A stretch of 64,000 bases of DNA from JAAYBF01 sp963716445 (GCA_963716445.1 OY970313.1:1240001-1304000); one strand, 5' to 3'. Positions 7,571 to 16,698 are shown, counted from the stretch's first letter. Notes: a model not told the origin generated them from the letters alone. Numbers and translations: made by a program.

Positions 7571-9247
7571 GTGCTGCTGGAGCTGAGGATCGAGAACCTG
7601 CTGCTGATCGAGCGGGCGGAGCTGCGCCCGGGCGCAGGGCTGAACGCGATCACCGGGGAGACTGGCGCGGGCAAGACGGTGCTCGCTCACGCCTTCGACC
7701 TGCTGCTCGGCGGCAAGCCGCGCCCAGGGATCGTCCGGCCCGGCGCCGGCGAGGCCTACGTCGAGGGAGTGTTCGAGCTTCCCGACGGGCTGCTCGGGGG
7801 CGACGAGCTCGCCGACCTGCGTGAGCGTCTCGAGCCCGGCGAGCCCGGCGAGATCACGCTCGCGCGCCGGGTCAGCGCCGAGGGGCGCACGCGCGCGTAC
7901 GTTCAGGGAAGGTCGGCGACGGCCGCCGACCTGCGCGAGCTCGGTGGCCGGCTGGTCTCGTTCTTCGGCCAGCACGAGCACCGGCGCCTAACCGTCGCGG
8001 CCGCCCAGCTCGACCTGCTCGACGGTTTCTGCGGGTCCGAGCACCTCGCGCTGCGCGCCGCGGTGGGCGAGGCCCACGGGCGCGTGCGGCGGCTGGGCGC
8101 GGAGCTCGACGCGCTGCTCGACCGCGCCGGCACGCGCGACCGGGACCTCGACCTGCTGCGCTTCGAGATGCGGGAGATCGAGGAGGTCGGCCCGAGCGTC
8201 GAGGAGGCGGCGGCGCTGGCCGCCGAGCGGAGCCGGCTGCGCGAGGTCGACGGCCTGCGGGCCGCGGCCGCCGGCGGCGCCGAGGCGATCGCGCCGGTCG
8301 ACGGCGACGGCGGCGCCGCGGCGCTGCTCGCGGCGGCCGAGCGCCTCGCCGACGCGGTCGACGGCGCTGATCCCGAGCTCGACGCCCTGGCAGGGCGGCT
8401 GCGTGCATTGCGGCTCGAGGCCGAGGACCTCGGTGGCGATCTGCGCCGCTACCTCGACGGCGTCGATGCCGATCCCGGCCGCCTCGAGCAGGTCGAGTCC
8501 CGCCTCTCCGACTACGACCGGCTGAAGCGCAAGCACGGCGGGACGGTGGAGGCGGTCCTCGCGCACGCCGAGCGCTGCGCCGGCGAGTGCGAGCGGCTCG
8601 AGAACGCGGAGGTCGCCGTCGAGCGCACCCAGGCCGAGCTCGCCACGGCGGAGCGCGAGCGCGCCGAGCTCGCGGCCAAGCTGACCACGGGCCGCCGCGA
8701 GGCGGCGCCGCGGCTGGCGCGCGGCGTCGTCGAGGAGCTAGGCGCACTCGCGATGGACGGCGCGTCGTTCGAGGTCGTGCTCGAGCCGCGCGACGAGATC
8801 GCGGCCACCGGCGCCGAGCGCGTCGAGCTGATGCTCGCGCCGAACCCCGGCGTCCCCGCCGCTCCGGTGCGCGAGAGCGCCTCCGGAGGCGAGCTGTCGC
8901 GCGTGATGCTGGCGCTGATGGCGGTCGCCGGCGTCGGGGGCTCTCCGACGCTCGTGTTCGACGAGGTCGACTCGGGCGTGGGCGGCCAGACCGCGCGGGC
9001 GGTCGGCGAGCGCCTGCGCGCGCTCGGACAGGGCCGGCAGGTGCTGTGCATCACGCACCTCCCACAGATCGCGGCGATGGCCGACCGCCACTTCCGGATC
9101 GAGAAGTCAGCCGGCGGCGAGGTCGCGCGCACGAGCGTCGAGCGCCTCGAGGACGCGGCGGTGGTCGAGGAGCTCTGCAGGATGCTCGGCGCCGACGCCG
9201 CGGACGCCGGCGCGCGCCGGCACGCCAAAGAGCTGCTCGCCGCGTGA
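7571..9247 (+). CDS. recN: DNA repair protein RecN
   Basis: An SMC-like ATPase that acts early in double-strand break repair. The Walker A motif GETGAGKT is at residues 29-36; the middle is a long Ala/Glu/Arg-rich coiled coil (about 150-400); the C-terminal head carries the ABC signature SGGELSRVMLAL and Walker B VFDEVDSGVGGQ, then CITHLPQIAA. 558 residues, as expected. GTG start 41 bp after nadK, with its own candidate -10 box. Confidence 0.95.
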   Translation: MLLELRIENLLLIERAELRPGAGLNAITGETGAGKTVLAHAFDLLLGGKPRPGIVRPGAGEAYVEGVFELPDGLLGGDELADLRERLEPGEPGEITLARRVSAEGRTRAYVQGRSATAADLRELGGRLVSFFGQHEHRRLTVAAAQLDLLDGFCGSEHLALRAAVGEAHGRVRRLGAELDALLDRAGTRDRDLDLLRFEMREIEEVGPSVEEAAALAAERSRLREVDGLRAAAAGGAEAIAPVDGDGGAAALLAAAERLADAVDGADPELDALAGRLRALRLEAEDLGGDLRRYLDGVDADPGRLEQVESRLSDYDRLKRKHGGTVEAVLAHAERCAGECERLENAEVAVERTQAELATAERERAELAAKLTTGRREAAPRLARGVVEELGALAMDGASFEVVLEPRDEIAATGAERVELMLAPNPGVPAAPVRESASGGELSRVMLALMAVAGVGGSPTLVFDEVDSGVGGQTARAVGERLRALGQGRQVLCITHLPQIAAMADRHFRIEKSAGGEVARTSVERLEDAAVVEELCRMLGADAADAGARRHAKELLAA

Positions 9248-9264
9248 GCGTCTTCGGCGCCCGC

Positions 9265-9270
9265 TACATT
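9265..9270 (+). promoter_or_regulatory. -10 hexamer TACATT before a pyrG upstream ORF
   Basis: TACATT is followed by 6 nt and a GTG at 9277 that opens a 24-codon reading frame ending on the pyrG start. The spacing matches the other leaderless promoters in the window. Confidence 0.35.
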
Positions 9271-9276
9271 CTTGGA

Positions 9277-9351
9277 GTGCAGTCGTTCGCCGGTCGCTCG
9301 CCCTCCACACACGCTGAGCAGGCCGCCGACCCCGGAGAAGCCCGTGGCTAA
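9277..9351 (+). CDS. Candidate 24-codon upstream ORF overlapping the pyrG start
   Basis: Reading from GTG 9277 gives a 24-residue peptide (VQSFAGRSPS...EARG) whose TAA at 9349-9351 lies just inside pyrG, whose GTG is at 9344. The start is 6 nt after a TACATT hexamer, so a transcript from it would begin with this ORF. No homology is recognised. It may couple or tune pyrG translation, or be chance; only the geometry supports it. Confidence 0.3.
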   Translation: MQSFAGRSPSTHAEQAADPGEARG

Positions 9352-11035
9352 CGCCTCGCGCACCCGCTTCATCTTCGTCACCGGGGGCGTCGTCTCGTCG
9401 CTCGGCAAGGGCATCGCGGCGGCTTCGATCGGGCAGCTGCTGGTGGCCCGCGGGCTGTCGGTGTCGCTGCAGAAGTTCGACCCCTACATCAACGTCGACC
9501 CGGGCACGATGAGCCCGTTCCAGCACGGCGAGGTGTTCGTCACCGAGGACGGCGCGGAGACCGACCTCGACCTCGGGCACTACGAGCGCTTCACGGACGT
9601 CAACACGACGCGCAGCTCGAACGTCACGACGGGCGCCGTCTACGACGCGGTGATCCGCCGCGAGCGCCGCGGCGACTACCTCGGCGGCACCGTCCAGGTG
9701 ATCCCCCACATCACCGACGAGATCAAGAGCCGCATCCGCCGTGTCGCCGACATCGAGGACGTCGACATCGTCATCACCGAGATCGGCGGCACCGTCGGCG
9801 ACATCGAGTCGCTGCCGTTCCTCGAGGCGCTGCGCCAGTTCCAGGTCGACGAGGGCCGCGACCGCTGCATGTTCCTGCACCTCACGCTGGTCCCGTTCCT
9901 CGGACACGCCGGCGAGCTGAAGACCAAGCCGACCCAGCACTCCGTGCAGGAGCTGCGGCGGATCGGCATCCAGCCCGACATGGTGATGTGCCGTTCCGAG
10001 GAGCCGCTCTCGCGCGACATCCGCGAGAAGATCGCGCTGTTCGTCAACCTCCACGTCGACTCGGTCGTCTCGGCGCGCGACGTCGACTCGATCTACAAGG
10101 TGCCGCTCTACTTCCGCGCCGAGGGCGTCGACGACCAGATCCTCGACCACTTCGGGATCGAGACGGAGTCGCCCGACCTCTCCGGGTGGGAGTCGCTGGT
10201 CAAGCGCTACGACGAGCTGACCGACGTCGTGAAGATCGGGCTGGTCGGCAAGTACACGAAGCTCGAGGACGCCTACCTGTCGGTGATCGAGGCGCTTGGC
10301 CACGGCGGCGCTCACCACGGCGGCAAGGTCGAGATGTGCTGGATCGACTCGGAGAAGCTGACCGACGACGAGGAGCTCGCCCAGCTCGAGGAGTGCGACG
10401 GCATTCTGATCCCCGGGGGCTTCGGCGTCCGCGGGATCGAGGGCAAGATCCGCGCCGCGCGTCACGCGCGCGAGAACGGAGTGCCCTATCTCGGCATCTG
10501 CCTCGGCATGCAAATAGCTGTCGCCGACTTCGCGCGCCACGTGGTCGGGATGGACGGCGCCAACTCGACGGAGTTCGATCCAGAGACTCCGTTCCCGGTC
10601 GTCGACCTGCTGCCCGAGCAGAAGGAGGTCCGCGACATGGGCGGCACGATGCGGCTCGGCGCCGACCCGGTGAAGCTCCACGAGGGGACCCGTGCCCGCG
10701 AGATCTACGGCGAGGCCGTGATCTACGAGCGTCACCGCCACCGCTACGAGGTCAACAACCACCTCCGCCGGCGGCTCGAGGCCGAGGGCCTGGTGTGCTC
10801 GGGCACGTCTCCCGACGATCGGCTCGTCGAGCTCGTCGAGCTCCCGGACCACCCCTTCTTCGTCGCCTCGCAGTTCCATCCGGAGTTCAAGTCGCGTCCG
10901 CTGCGCCCCCAGCCGCTGTTTCGCGAGTTCGTCGGCGCCGCGCTCGAGCGTGCGCGCGCCAAGGCCGCCGACGCCGGCGACGACGACGAGATCCGGGCCT
11001 CCGCCGCGCGCGCGGACTCCGAGTCTCGGGTTTGA
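9344..11035 (+). CDS. pyrG: CTP synthase
   Basis: Converts UTP to CTP with glutamine as nitrogen donor. From GTG 9344 it is 563 residues: an amidoligase domain starting TRFIFVTGGVVSSLGKGIA (P-loop region at 14-25) with DPYINVDPGTMSP and EIGGTVGDIESLPF, then a class I glutamine amidotransferase domain with the nucleophile in GICLGMQ and the HPEFKS catalytic His-Glu. A GGAG precedes the start by 5-8 nt. The longer in-frame extension to 9272 lacks homology and was not used. The stop overlaps the next gene's TTG. Confidence 0.96.
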   Translation: MANASRTRFIFVTGGVVSSLGKGIAAASIGQLLVARGLSVSLQKFDPYINVDPGTMSPFQHGEVFVTEDGAETDLDLGHYERFTDVNTTRSSNVTTGAVYDAVIRRERRGDYLGGTVQVIPHITDEIKSRIRRVADIEDVDIVITEIGGTVGDIESLPFLEALRQFQVDEGRDRCMFLHLTLVPFLGHAGELKTKPTQHSVQELRRIGIQPDMVMCRSEEPLSRDIREKIALFVNLHVDSVVSARDVDSIYKVPLYFRAEGVDDQILDHFGIETESPDLSGWESLVKRYDELTDVVKIGLVGKYTKLEDAYLSVIEALGHGGAHHGGKVEMCWIDSEKLTDDEELAQLEECDGILIPGGFGVRGIEGKIRAARHARENGVPYLGICLGMQIAVADFARHVVGMDGANSTEFDPETPFPVVDLLPEQKEVRDMGGTMRLGADPVKLHEGTRAREIYGEAVIYERHRHRYEVNNHLRRRLEAEGLVCSGTSPDDRLVELVELPDHPFFVASQFHPEFKSRPLRPQPLFREFVGAALERARAKAADAGDDDEIRASAARADSESRV

Positions 11036-12174
11036 CCGCCGGTCCGGCGCAGGCCACCGCGCAGGAGCGCGAGCGCCTCGCGGCGGACTTCGTCCGGCTC
11101 TGCGAGATCGAGAGCCCGTCGCGGAGGGAGCGCGCCGTCGCCGACGCGGTGGCGGCCGAGCTGCGGGCCTGCGGCCTCGACGTCGATGAGGACGACAGCC
11201 GCGAAGCCACCGGCTCGGACGCCGACAACCTGCTCGCCCGCATCCCCGGGCCGCCCGCCGCGCCCACGATCCTGCTCTGTGCCCACCTCGACACCGTGCC
11301 GCTGGCCGCCCCGGTGGAGGTCGTCCGCGAAGCGGGCCGCTTCGAGAACCGCAACGAGGGCGTCCTCGGCGCGGACAACAAGGCCGCCGTTGCGGTGCTG
11401 CTGGCCGTCGCGCGACGCTTCGCGCGCGGCGGCGCGGGCGTCGGGCTCGAGCTGCTGTTCACCACCTGCGAGGAGATCGCGCTGCTCGGCGCCAAGGAGC
11501 ACCGCCACGAGCTGCGCGCTGACTACGGCTTCGTCTTCGATCACGCCACGCCGATCGGCGAGCTGATGGTCGCCGCGCCGAGCTACTACCGCATCGAGGC
11601 CGACGTCCACGGCGCCGCCGCCCATGCCGGCATCCGCCCCGAGGCAGGCCACAACGCCATCGCCGCGGCCGCGAAGGCGATCGCCGCGATGCGGCTCGGG
11701 CGCCTCGACGAGCAGACCACCGCGAACGTCGGCACGATCGAGGGAGGAACCGCCACCAACGTCGTCGCGGAGCGGTGCCGGGTCACGCTCGAGGCGCGGA
11801 GCCTCGACGAGAGCGCGGCGGCGCGGCTGGTCGGCGAGATGGTCGACGCCCTGACCGAGGCGGCGAGCGACTGCGGGTGCGACCTCGAGACGACCGTCGA
11901 GCAGCAGTTCAGGGCCTACCGGATGGCGAGGACGGCGGCGCCCGTGCAGGTGGCCGCGGCGGCATTGGAGCGGTTGGGGATCGAGCCGAGCTACGTCGCG
12001 AGCGGGGGTGGGAGCGACGCGAACGTGTTCGTCGCCGCGGGGTTGGAGGTGCTGAACGTCGCGAACGGGACCGAGCGCAACCACGAGCCGGGGGAGTCGG
12101 TGACGGTCGAGGCGTTGGAGCTCGGTCTGGACGTGGCTTTGGGAATTGTGAGGGGTGCTGGTGGCTCGGACTAG
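11032..12174 (+). CDS. M20 family metallopeptidase (PepT-like)
   Basis: A two-domain zinc exopeptidase, 380 residues from the TTG at 11032, which overlaps the pyrG stop. Metal and catalytic residues are visible: HLDTVP (H85, D87), GADNKAAVA with the bridging Asp, TTCEEIALLGAKE with the general-base Glu pair, FDHATP, and the late His in NHEPGES. The internal dimerisation lid carries HGAAAHAG. It resembles tripeptidase T-like M20 peptidases more than deacetylases, but substrate is not certain. Confidence 0.88.
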   Translation: MTAGPAQATAQERERLAADFVRLCEIESPSRRERAVADAVAAELRACGLDVDEDDSREATGSDADNLLARIPGPPAAPTILLCAHLDTVPLAAPVEVVREAGRFENRNEGVLGADNKAAVAVLLAVARRFARGGAGVGLELLFTTCEEIALLGAKEHRHELRADYGFVFDHATPIGELMVAAPSYYRIEADVHGAAAHAGIRPEAGHNAIAAAAKAIAAMRLGRLDEQTTANVGTIEGGTATNVVAERCRVTLEARSLDESAAARLVGEMVDALTEAASDCGCDLETTVEQQFRAYRMARTAAPVQVAAAALERLGIEPSYVASGGGSDANVFVAAGLEVLNVANGTERNHEPGESVTVEALELGLDVALGIVRGAGGSD

Positions 12175-12359
12175 GGCTCTGCGTTGGTGGGGGCGAGCGG
12201 GACGAGATGCATGGCCAACGGAGCTCGTTCCTACGCTCCTCTGACCATCATCTCGCCTCGCTCGCGCGGGGACGGGCTGTTGACGGCTGGGACCGGGCGT
12301 GGTTGGCAATCGCATTGCGGATGCCAGGACCGAGGGGGGTGGTTGGCGAATGAGGGGTC
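12175..12359. other. Intergenic region before xerD, nothing recognised
   Basis: A 185-bp spacer. No tRNA, strong hairpin or clear promoter is seen. Base use is less GC-rich and G/T-heavy, and the same flavour continues into the start of xerD. Confidence 0.5.
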
Positions 12360-13295
12360 GTGGCGACGGTGGTGCGACCTGTGGAGGGCGGGCCCTTCGA
12401 GCACTTGGTGCTGGACTTCCTCGCGTATCTGGAGTTCGAGCGTGGGTTGTCGCGGAATACGCTGGAGGCGTATCGGTCGGACCTGCTGCAGTACGGGCGC
12501 TTCTTGGAGGCGCGGAGGGCGGGGGCGCTGACCGCGGCCTCGGTCGACGTGGCGGACTTCCTGGCGAGCTTGGACGGCCTCGAGGGGAGGTCGGCGTCGC
12601 CGGCGACGGTGCACCGGAAGTCGGCTTGCCTGCGGTCGTTCTACCGTCATCTGAGGCGGGAGGAGCTGGTCGATCGGGATCCGGCGGCGGACCTGGCGAC
12701 GCCGCGGCGGAGCCGGCGGTTGCCTGAGGTCCTGTCGCGGGGGGAGGTGGCGCTGCTGCTCGAGCAGCCGAAGGGGACGGAGCCGATCGACCTGCGCGAT
12801 CGGGCGTTGCTGGAGCTGATGTACGCGTGCGGCCTGAGGGCGTCCGAGGCGATTGGGCTCGAAGTCACCGATCTGGACCTCGACGAGCTGGTCCTGCGGG
12901 CGCGGGGCAAGGGGTCCAAGCAGCGGCTGGTCCCGATCGGGAGGACGGCCGCCGAGGCGGTCCGGCGCTATCTGGAGCGAGGACGGTCGTCGCTGGTCGG
13001 GACGGCCGTGGAGCCGCATCTGTTCGTCAACTTCCGGGGCAGCGGCCTGACGCGGCAGGGGCTCTACAAGATCGTCGGGCGGCACGCCGCGTCCGCCGGG
13101 CTCGCGGATCGGATCAGCCCGCACACGCTGCGCCATACCTTCGCGACCCACCTGCTCGCCGGTGGCTGCGATCTACGCTCGGTGCAGGAGATGCTCGGCC
13201 ACGCCGACGTCGCGACGACCCAGCTCTACACGCACCTCTCGAGCGAGCGGCTGAAGGACGTGTACTTCAGCGCTCATCCGCGCGCCACCGCCTGA
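12360..13295 (+). CDS. xerD: Site-specific tyrosine recombinase XerD
   Basis: Resolves chromosome dimers at dif with XerC. 311 residues: a SAM-like N-terminal domain (LDFLAYLEFERGLSRNTLEAY) and a catalytic domain with R160 (CGLRASE), a Lys near 184-187 (GKGSKQR), H255 and R258 (HTLRHTF), H281 (LGHADV) and the nucleophile Y290 (QLYTH). All active-site residues are present. GTG start. Its housekeeping neighbourhood, far from any mobile element, favours XerD rather than a phage integrase. Confidence 0.92.
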   Translation: MATVVRPVEGGPFEHLVLDFLAYLEFERGLSRNTLEAYRSDLLQYGRFLEARRAGALTAASVDVADFLASLDGLEGRSASPATVHRKSACLRSFYRHLRREELVDRDPAADLATPRRSRRLPEVLSRGEVALLLEQPKGTEPIDLRDRALLELMYACGLRASEAIGLEVTDLDLDELVLRARGKGSKQRLVPIGRTAAEAVRRYLERGRSSLVGTAVEPHLFVNFRGSGLTRQGLYKIVGRHAASAGLADRISPHTLRHTFATHLLAGGCDLRSVQEMLGHADVATTQLYTHLSSERLKDVYFSAHPRATA

Positions 13296-13301
13296 TAGAA
13301 G
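13296..13301 (+). promoter_or_regulatory. -10-like TAGAAG before mutM
   Basis: TAGAAG followed by 7 nt and the mutM ATG. It also overlaps the xerD stop codon, so operon read-through is equally likely. Confidence 0.25.
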
Positions 13302-13308
13302 GCGGGGG

Positions 13309-14148
13309 ATGCCCGAGCTCCCCGAGGTCGAGACGATCCGGCGTCAGCTCGAGCCGCATCTGAGCGGACGGCGGATCGAGCGGGTCGAGGTGATCGACGC
13401 GCGCTGGTGCGAGCCGGCCGCCCCCGCGGAGCTGTCCGACGCGATCGCGGGACGACGGGTCGAGCAGGTCGATCGGCGCGGGAAGTACTTCGACGTCGCG
13501 CTCGAGGGCGAGGTGCACCTCGTGATGCACCTGCGCATGACTGGGAACCTGCTGCTCGTCCCGCCAGGCGACGACGAGCAGCGGCCCTACGTGCGCGTGC
13601 GGCTCGAGCTCGACGACGGGTCGCTGCTGCTGTTCGCGGACCCGCGCCGGTTCGGCACCGGCCTCGTGCTGCTCGGCGACGCGGCGCGCGACGCCTACTT
13701 CGCGGAGCGCCTGGGCGTCGAGCCCCTCGGCCCGGACTTCACCGCGGAGGCGCTGCGCGCCCTGGCACGCGATCGCCGCTCGCCCGTCAAGGCGTTCCTG
13801 CTGGCCCAGGAGCGGATCGCCGGCGTGGGGAACATCTACGCGGACGAGGCGCTGTTCCGCGCGCGGATCCATCCCCTGCGGCCGGTGGGCACGTTGCGCC
13901 GGGGACAGATCGAGGCGCTGCGCGCAGGCGTCGTGGAATCGCTGGAGGCGGGAATCGACGCGCGCGGCGCCTCGATCGACGACTTTCGCCATACCGACGG
14001 CGCGCGCGGCAGCTTCCAGGACCGGTTCCTGGTCCACCGGCGGGAGGGCGAGCCGTGCGCGCGCTGCGGGGCGGCGATCGTCAAGCTGCGCGCGGCCGGG
14101 CGCGGCACCTACGTCTGCCCCCGCTGCCAGCGGCCGCCGAGGGCGTGA
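13309..14148 (+). CDS. mutM: Formamidopyrimidine-DNA glycosylase (Fpg/MutM)
   Basis: Excises 8-oxoguanine and FapyG and cleaves the abasic site. After Met removal the catalytic Pro is next to Glu (PELPEVE), and the conserved Lys is K59 in RRGKYF. The H2TH region (QERIAGVGNIYADEALF) contains the conserved Asn, and the C-terminus is a CxxC...CxxC zinc finger (CARCG ... CPRCQ) holding the beta-hairpin. 279 residues. It lies in a DNA-repair run with xerD and recO. Confidence 0.95.
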   Translation: MPELPEVETIRRQLEPHLSGRRIERVEVIDARWCEPAAPAELSDAIAGRRVEQVDRRGKYFDVALEGEVHLVMHLRMTGNLLLVPPGDDEQRPYVRVRLELDDGSLLLFADPRRFGTGLVLLGDAARDAYFAERLGVEPLGPDFTAEALRALARDRRSPVKAFLLAQERIAGVGNIYADEALFRARIHPLRPVGTLRRGQIEALRAGVVESLEAGIDARGASIDDFRHTDGARGSFQDRFLVHRREGEPCARCGAAIVKLRAAGRGTYVCPRCQRPPRA

Positions 14149-14176
14149 CGCATGTCCGTCCGGGTGTGGGCGGACG

Positions 14177-14902
14177 ATGGAGGCGATGGGCGCGAGCTTC
14201 AAGACCGAGGCGGTGGTGCTCCGCTCGATCCGCTACGCGGAGGCCGACCGCGTGATTCATCTCTACAGCGCCGATCGCGGCCGCGTCGGCGCGGTAGCGA
14301 AGGGAGTCCGTCGCACGCGGTCGCGGATGGGTGGCCGGCTCGAGCCGCTGTCGCGCGTGCGCCTGGTGCTGCACGAGGGCAGGGGGGACCTCTGCACCGT
14401 CACCTCGGTCGACACGGTCGACGCGCACTCCGGCCTGCGCGAGCGGCGGGCGACGCTCGAGCGCGCCTCGCAGGCCTGTGAGGCGGTCCTGCGCCTGCTC
14501 GACTCCGCCGAGCCGAACGTGGCCGCCTATCACCTGCTCTGCAACCAGCTTGCGCTGCTGAACGCCGATCCGGCGATGGCCACGCGCGGTCAGTCGCTGG
14601 CATTCCGCATCAAGCTGCTGCTCGCCGCCGGCTTCGCGCCGGAGCTGGCGTCCTGCACGTCCTGCGGCGAGGCCGAGCACCTCGCCGGGTTCTCGCCCTC
14701 GGCGGGGGGTGTCGTCTGCTCGGGCTGCGAGGCCGGCTCGTTCCCGCTCGGCCCGGATGCCCACCGCTTTCTCGTCGAGGCGCTCGGTCGCCCGCTGGCC
14801 GAGGCGCCCGAGGCGCCCGAGGCGGCGCTCGGCCAAGCCGACCGCGCGATCGCCGAGACGCTCGAGCACCACGCTCACGTGAGGCTCCGCCGGGTCGCGT
14901 AG
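14177..14902 (+). CDS. recO: DNA repair protein RecO
   Basis: Loads RecA onto SSB-coated ssDNA with RecR (and RecF). The 241-residue protein starts with an OB-fold (FKTEAVVLRSIRYAEADRVIHLYS) and has the RecO zinc-binding site CTSCG...CSGC near residues 158-180. An alternative ATG at 14186 would shorten it by three residues. It is 28 bp after mutM, on the same strand. Confidence 0.93.
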   Translation: MEAMGASFKTEAVVLRSIRYAEADRVIHLYSADRGRVGAVAKGVRRTRSRMGGRLEPLSRVRLVLHEGRGDLCTVTSVDTVDAHSGLRERRATLERASQACEAVLRLLDSAEPNVAAYHLLCNQLALLNADPAMATRGQSLAFRIKLLLAAGFAPELASCTSCGEAEHLAGFSPSAGGVVCSGCEAGSFPLGPDAHRFLVEALGRPLAEAPEAPEAALGQADRAIAETLEHHAHVRLRRVA

Positions 14903-14911
14903 ACGCGCCGG

Positions 14912-15478
14912 CTAGGTGTTCCAGGTCGCGATCACCTGGCGCTCGTGCTCCCAGCCGAGCACGCTGATCGTCGCGACCGAGAGGGCGAGCAGCGCGGCGC
15001 CCTCGGGCGGCAGCTCGATCCAGAGCGCGGCGAGCACGCGCAGCAGGTGTCCGTGGGCGAAGATCGCGACGTCGCCGTCCGCCGTACGTAGCTCAGCCAG
15101 CAGAGCGTCGAGACGGGCAGCGACGTCCGCGGGCGACTCGGCGCCCGGAGTCTCGTGTGTCCAGACCGTCCAACCCGGGGTCCGCTCGCGCATCTGAGCG
15201 GTCGTAAGGCCCTCCGCCTCGCCGTAATCGAACTCCATCAGCTCCGCCCGTCGCTCGGCCCGCTCGCCGAGGCCCGCCAACTCGCACGTCTCGACCGCGC
15301 GCGAGAGCGGGCTGACGAGAACGCGCTGGAAGTCGCGGCCGGCGAGGCGCGATCGCAGCGCGACGGCCTGACGGCGTCCGTTCTCGGTCAGTGGGACGTC
15401 GGTGCGACCGGTGTGACGGCGCTCACGGCTCCACTCCGTCTCACCGTGCCGAACGAGGACGATCTGACGGGCGCGCAT
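14912..15478 (-). CDS. Histidine phosphatase superfamily protein (phosphoglycerate mutase-like)
   Basis: A 188-residue phosphatase with the RHGETEW signature at residues 10-16 (phospho-His), a conserved second Arg (SPLSRAVET), Glu in LMEFDYGEAEG and the second catalytic His in FAHGHLLR. This pattern fits the broad-specificity branch rather than glycolytic phosphoglycerate mutase. Its start lies inside the end of the GntR gene (38-bp overlap), so the two are probably co-transcribed. Natural substrate unknown. Confidence 0.9.
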   Translation of the reverse strand: MRARQIVLVRHGETEWSRERRHTGRTDVPLTENGRRQAVALRSRLAGRDFQRVLVSPLSRAVETCELAGLGERAERRAELMEFDYGEAEGLTTAQMRERTPGWTVWTHETPGAESPADVAARLDALLAELRTADGDVAIFAHGHLLRVLAALWIELPPEGAALLALSVATISVLGWEHERQVIATWNT

Positions 15479-16181
15479 TCGCGGCAGTCTTGCGCACCCG
15501 AGCGGCCGGGGCGACGTAGGGGGCGGGCGCGATGCTCGTCCCGGCGGCCTTCGGCGAGCCGTCCTTGACGACGCTCGTGTAGTCGGCGCGAACGTTCACG
15601 ATGTGGCGCTCCATCGCTTTGGCGGCGCGCTTGGGATGCCGGCGCTCGATCGACAGGCAGATGCGCTCGACGTCCGTCAGGGACGCGGACCGGAAGCTCG
15701 CGTTCGGCGCGATGACGGTCCGCGTCAGCAGGGCGAGCTCCCCGAGCCGGTCCAAGGTGCCCTTGAGGACCGGGCTGGCGCATGCCTCGGCGACCAGGAC
15801 ATGGAACTTGGTGTCAGCGAAATTGAAGCCGTCGGCATCGTCCAGGCGCTCACGCATCAGGTTCACTGTTCGGACCATTTCGGCAAGTTGCTCGTCAGAG
15901 CGGTGCACCGCCGCCCGCTCGGCCGCCAACGGCTCGAGCCGGACCCGGATGTCGTACACGCCGATGAGGTCGACGAAGGCGACGTAGGTCCCGGATCCGC
16001 GCCGTGACTCCAGCACGCCACCGCTGCGCAGCCGGCGGATTCCCTCACGCAGAGCCGGCCGTGACAGCTTCAGCTGCTGCGCGAGCTCACGCTCCGCTGG
16101 AAGTCGGTCCCCCGGGCCATACTCGCCTGCGACGATCAGCGCCCGAATCCCGCGCGCCGCGCGGTCTGCTGCGGTATCCAC
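15441..16181 (-). CDS. GntR family regulator, FadR/FCD subfamily
   Basis: A 246-residue transcription factor. Residues 5-65 are a winged helix (GDRLPAERELAQQLKLSRPALREGIRRL, then GSGTYV), and the rest is an all-helical FCD ligand-binding domain with the metal-ligand pattern D...H (FNFADTKFHVLVAEA) and a late ERHIVNV His. FCD regulators usually sense small carboxylates or sugars. It is divergent from an ABC uptake operon whose promoter region contains two PdhR/FadR-like half-palindromes, so that operon is its likely target. A TAGACT -10 box lies 6 nt before its GTG. Confidence 0.9.
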   Translation of the reverse strand: MDTAADRAARGIRALIVAGEYGPGDRLPAERELAQQLKLSRPALREGIRRLRSGGVLESRRGSGTYVAFVDLIGVYDIRVRLEPLAAERAAVHRSDEQLAEMVRTVNLMRERLDDADGFNFADTKFHVLVAEACASPVLKGTLDRLGELALLTRTVIAPNASFRSASLTDVERICLSIERRHPKRAAKAMERHIVNVRADYTSVVKDGSPKAAGTSIAPAPYVAPAARVRKTAANARPSDRPRSAR

Positions 16182-16187
16182 TCGCCG

Positions 16188-16193
16188 AGTCTA
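16188..16193 (-). promoter_or_regulatory. -10 hexamer TAGACT, probable leaderless promoter of the GntR gene
   Basis: On the minus strand TAGACT is followed by 6 nt (cggcga) and the GTG at 16181. Confidence 0.4.
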
Positions 16194-16698
16194 ACGTGGC
16201 CTCACGCGCCCAGCCAGAAGTCACTGGAACGCTTGAAGTCACCGGCACCGGCGGCGGCGCCCGGAGGGATGGGCAGGCCGCCGCCGGCGAGCGAAGCTCT
16301 ACGAGTCAACGCGGGCGGGCTCACGGGGAGGGTTCGGTCCGTGATACATGCCTACGCCGACCGCAGCCGGTGAGGGTTCGATCCGATGTCGGAACGGCGC
16401 CGACGGAGGGATCGGATCGAAGTTCGTGAAGCTGTCAAGGCCGGTCGGATGTGATTGGACTGACCACATTGGTCTTACCCATAATACAGCCGGCCCCGCC
16501 GAATGCAAGTCGTGCCGCGACTCCAGTAAGAACGTGTTCCGGCCGCGTCGGGCCCGGTTCGGCTACGGTAGCCGCGGCGGCATGGGGCCGCTGGCGCGTG
16601 GGTCGCATGCCAAGGCGGGCGGTCACGCGTGTCCAACGAGGAGCTGGCCGGCGCGTCCCTCCAAGGTCCCGCCGGGCTTCCAGGGCGAGGAGGCATCG
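16194..16698. other. Divergent control region between the GntR gene and the ABC operon
   Basis: About 500 bp without a convincing gene. It contains an approximate direct repeat (AAGTCACTGG and AAGTCACCGG, near 16216 and 16235), the tandem operator candidates at 16454-16482, a CATAAT -10 candidate at 16480-16485 and a ~200-nt GC-rich leader. An in-frame extension of the binding-protein ORF crosses it but lacks coding character. Confidence 0.5.
16454..16482 (+). promoter_or_regulatory. Tandem GntR/FCD operator candidates overlapping a promoter
   Basis: Two 15-bp sites with 14-bp periodicity: ATTGGActgACCACA (16454-16468) and ATTGGTcttACCCAT (16468-16482). Both fit the FadR-family form ATTGGT-n3-ACCAAT (the PdhR consensus, from established knowledge) with one to four mismatches. 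A CATAAT -10 hexamer overlaps the second site, a geometry suited to repression. Confidence 0.5.

Noticed and set aside
9988..11031. Upstream extension of the M20 peptidase frame through pyrG
   Set aside because: Peptidase homology begins at the TTG overlapping the pyrG stop; the extension is an out-of-frame copy of pyrG coding sequence.
12360..13295. Tyrosine recombinase as a mobile-element integrase
   Set aside because: Its length, full XerD motif set and repair-gene neighbours fit the housekeeping XerD; no att repeats or cargo are seen.
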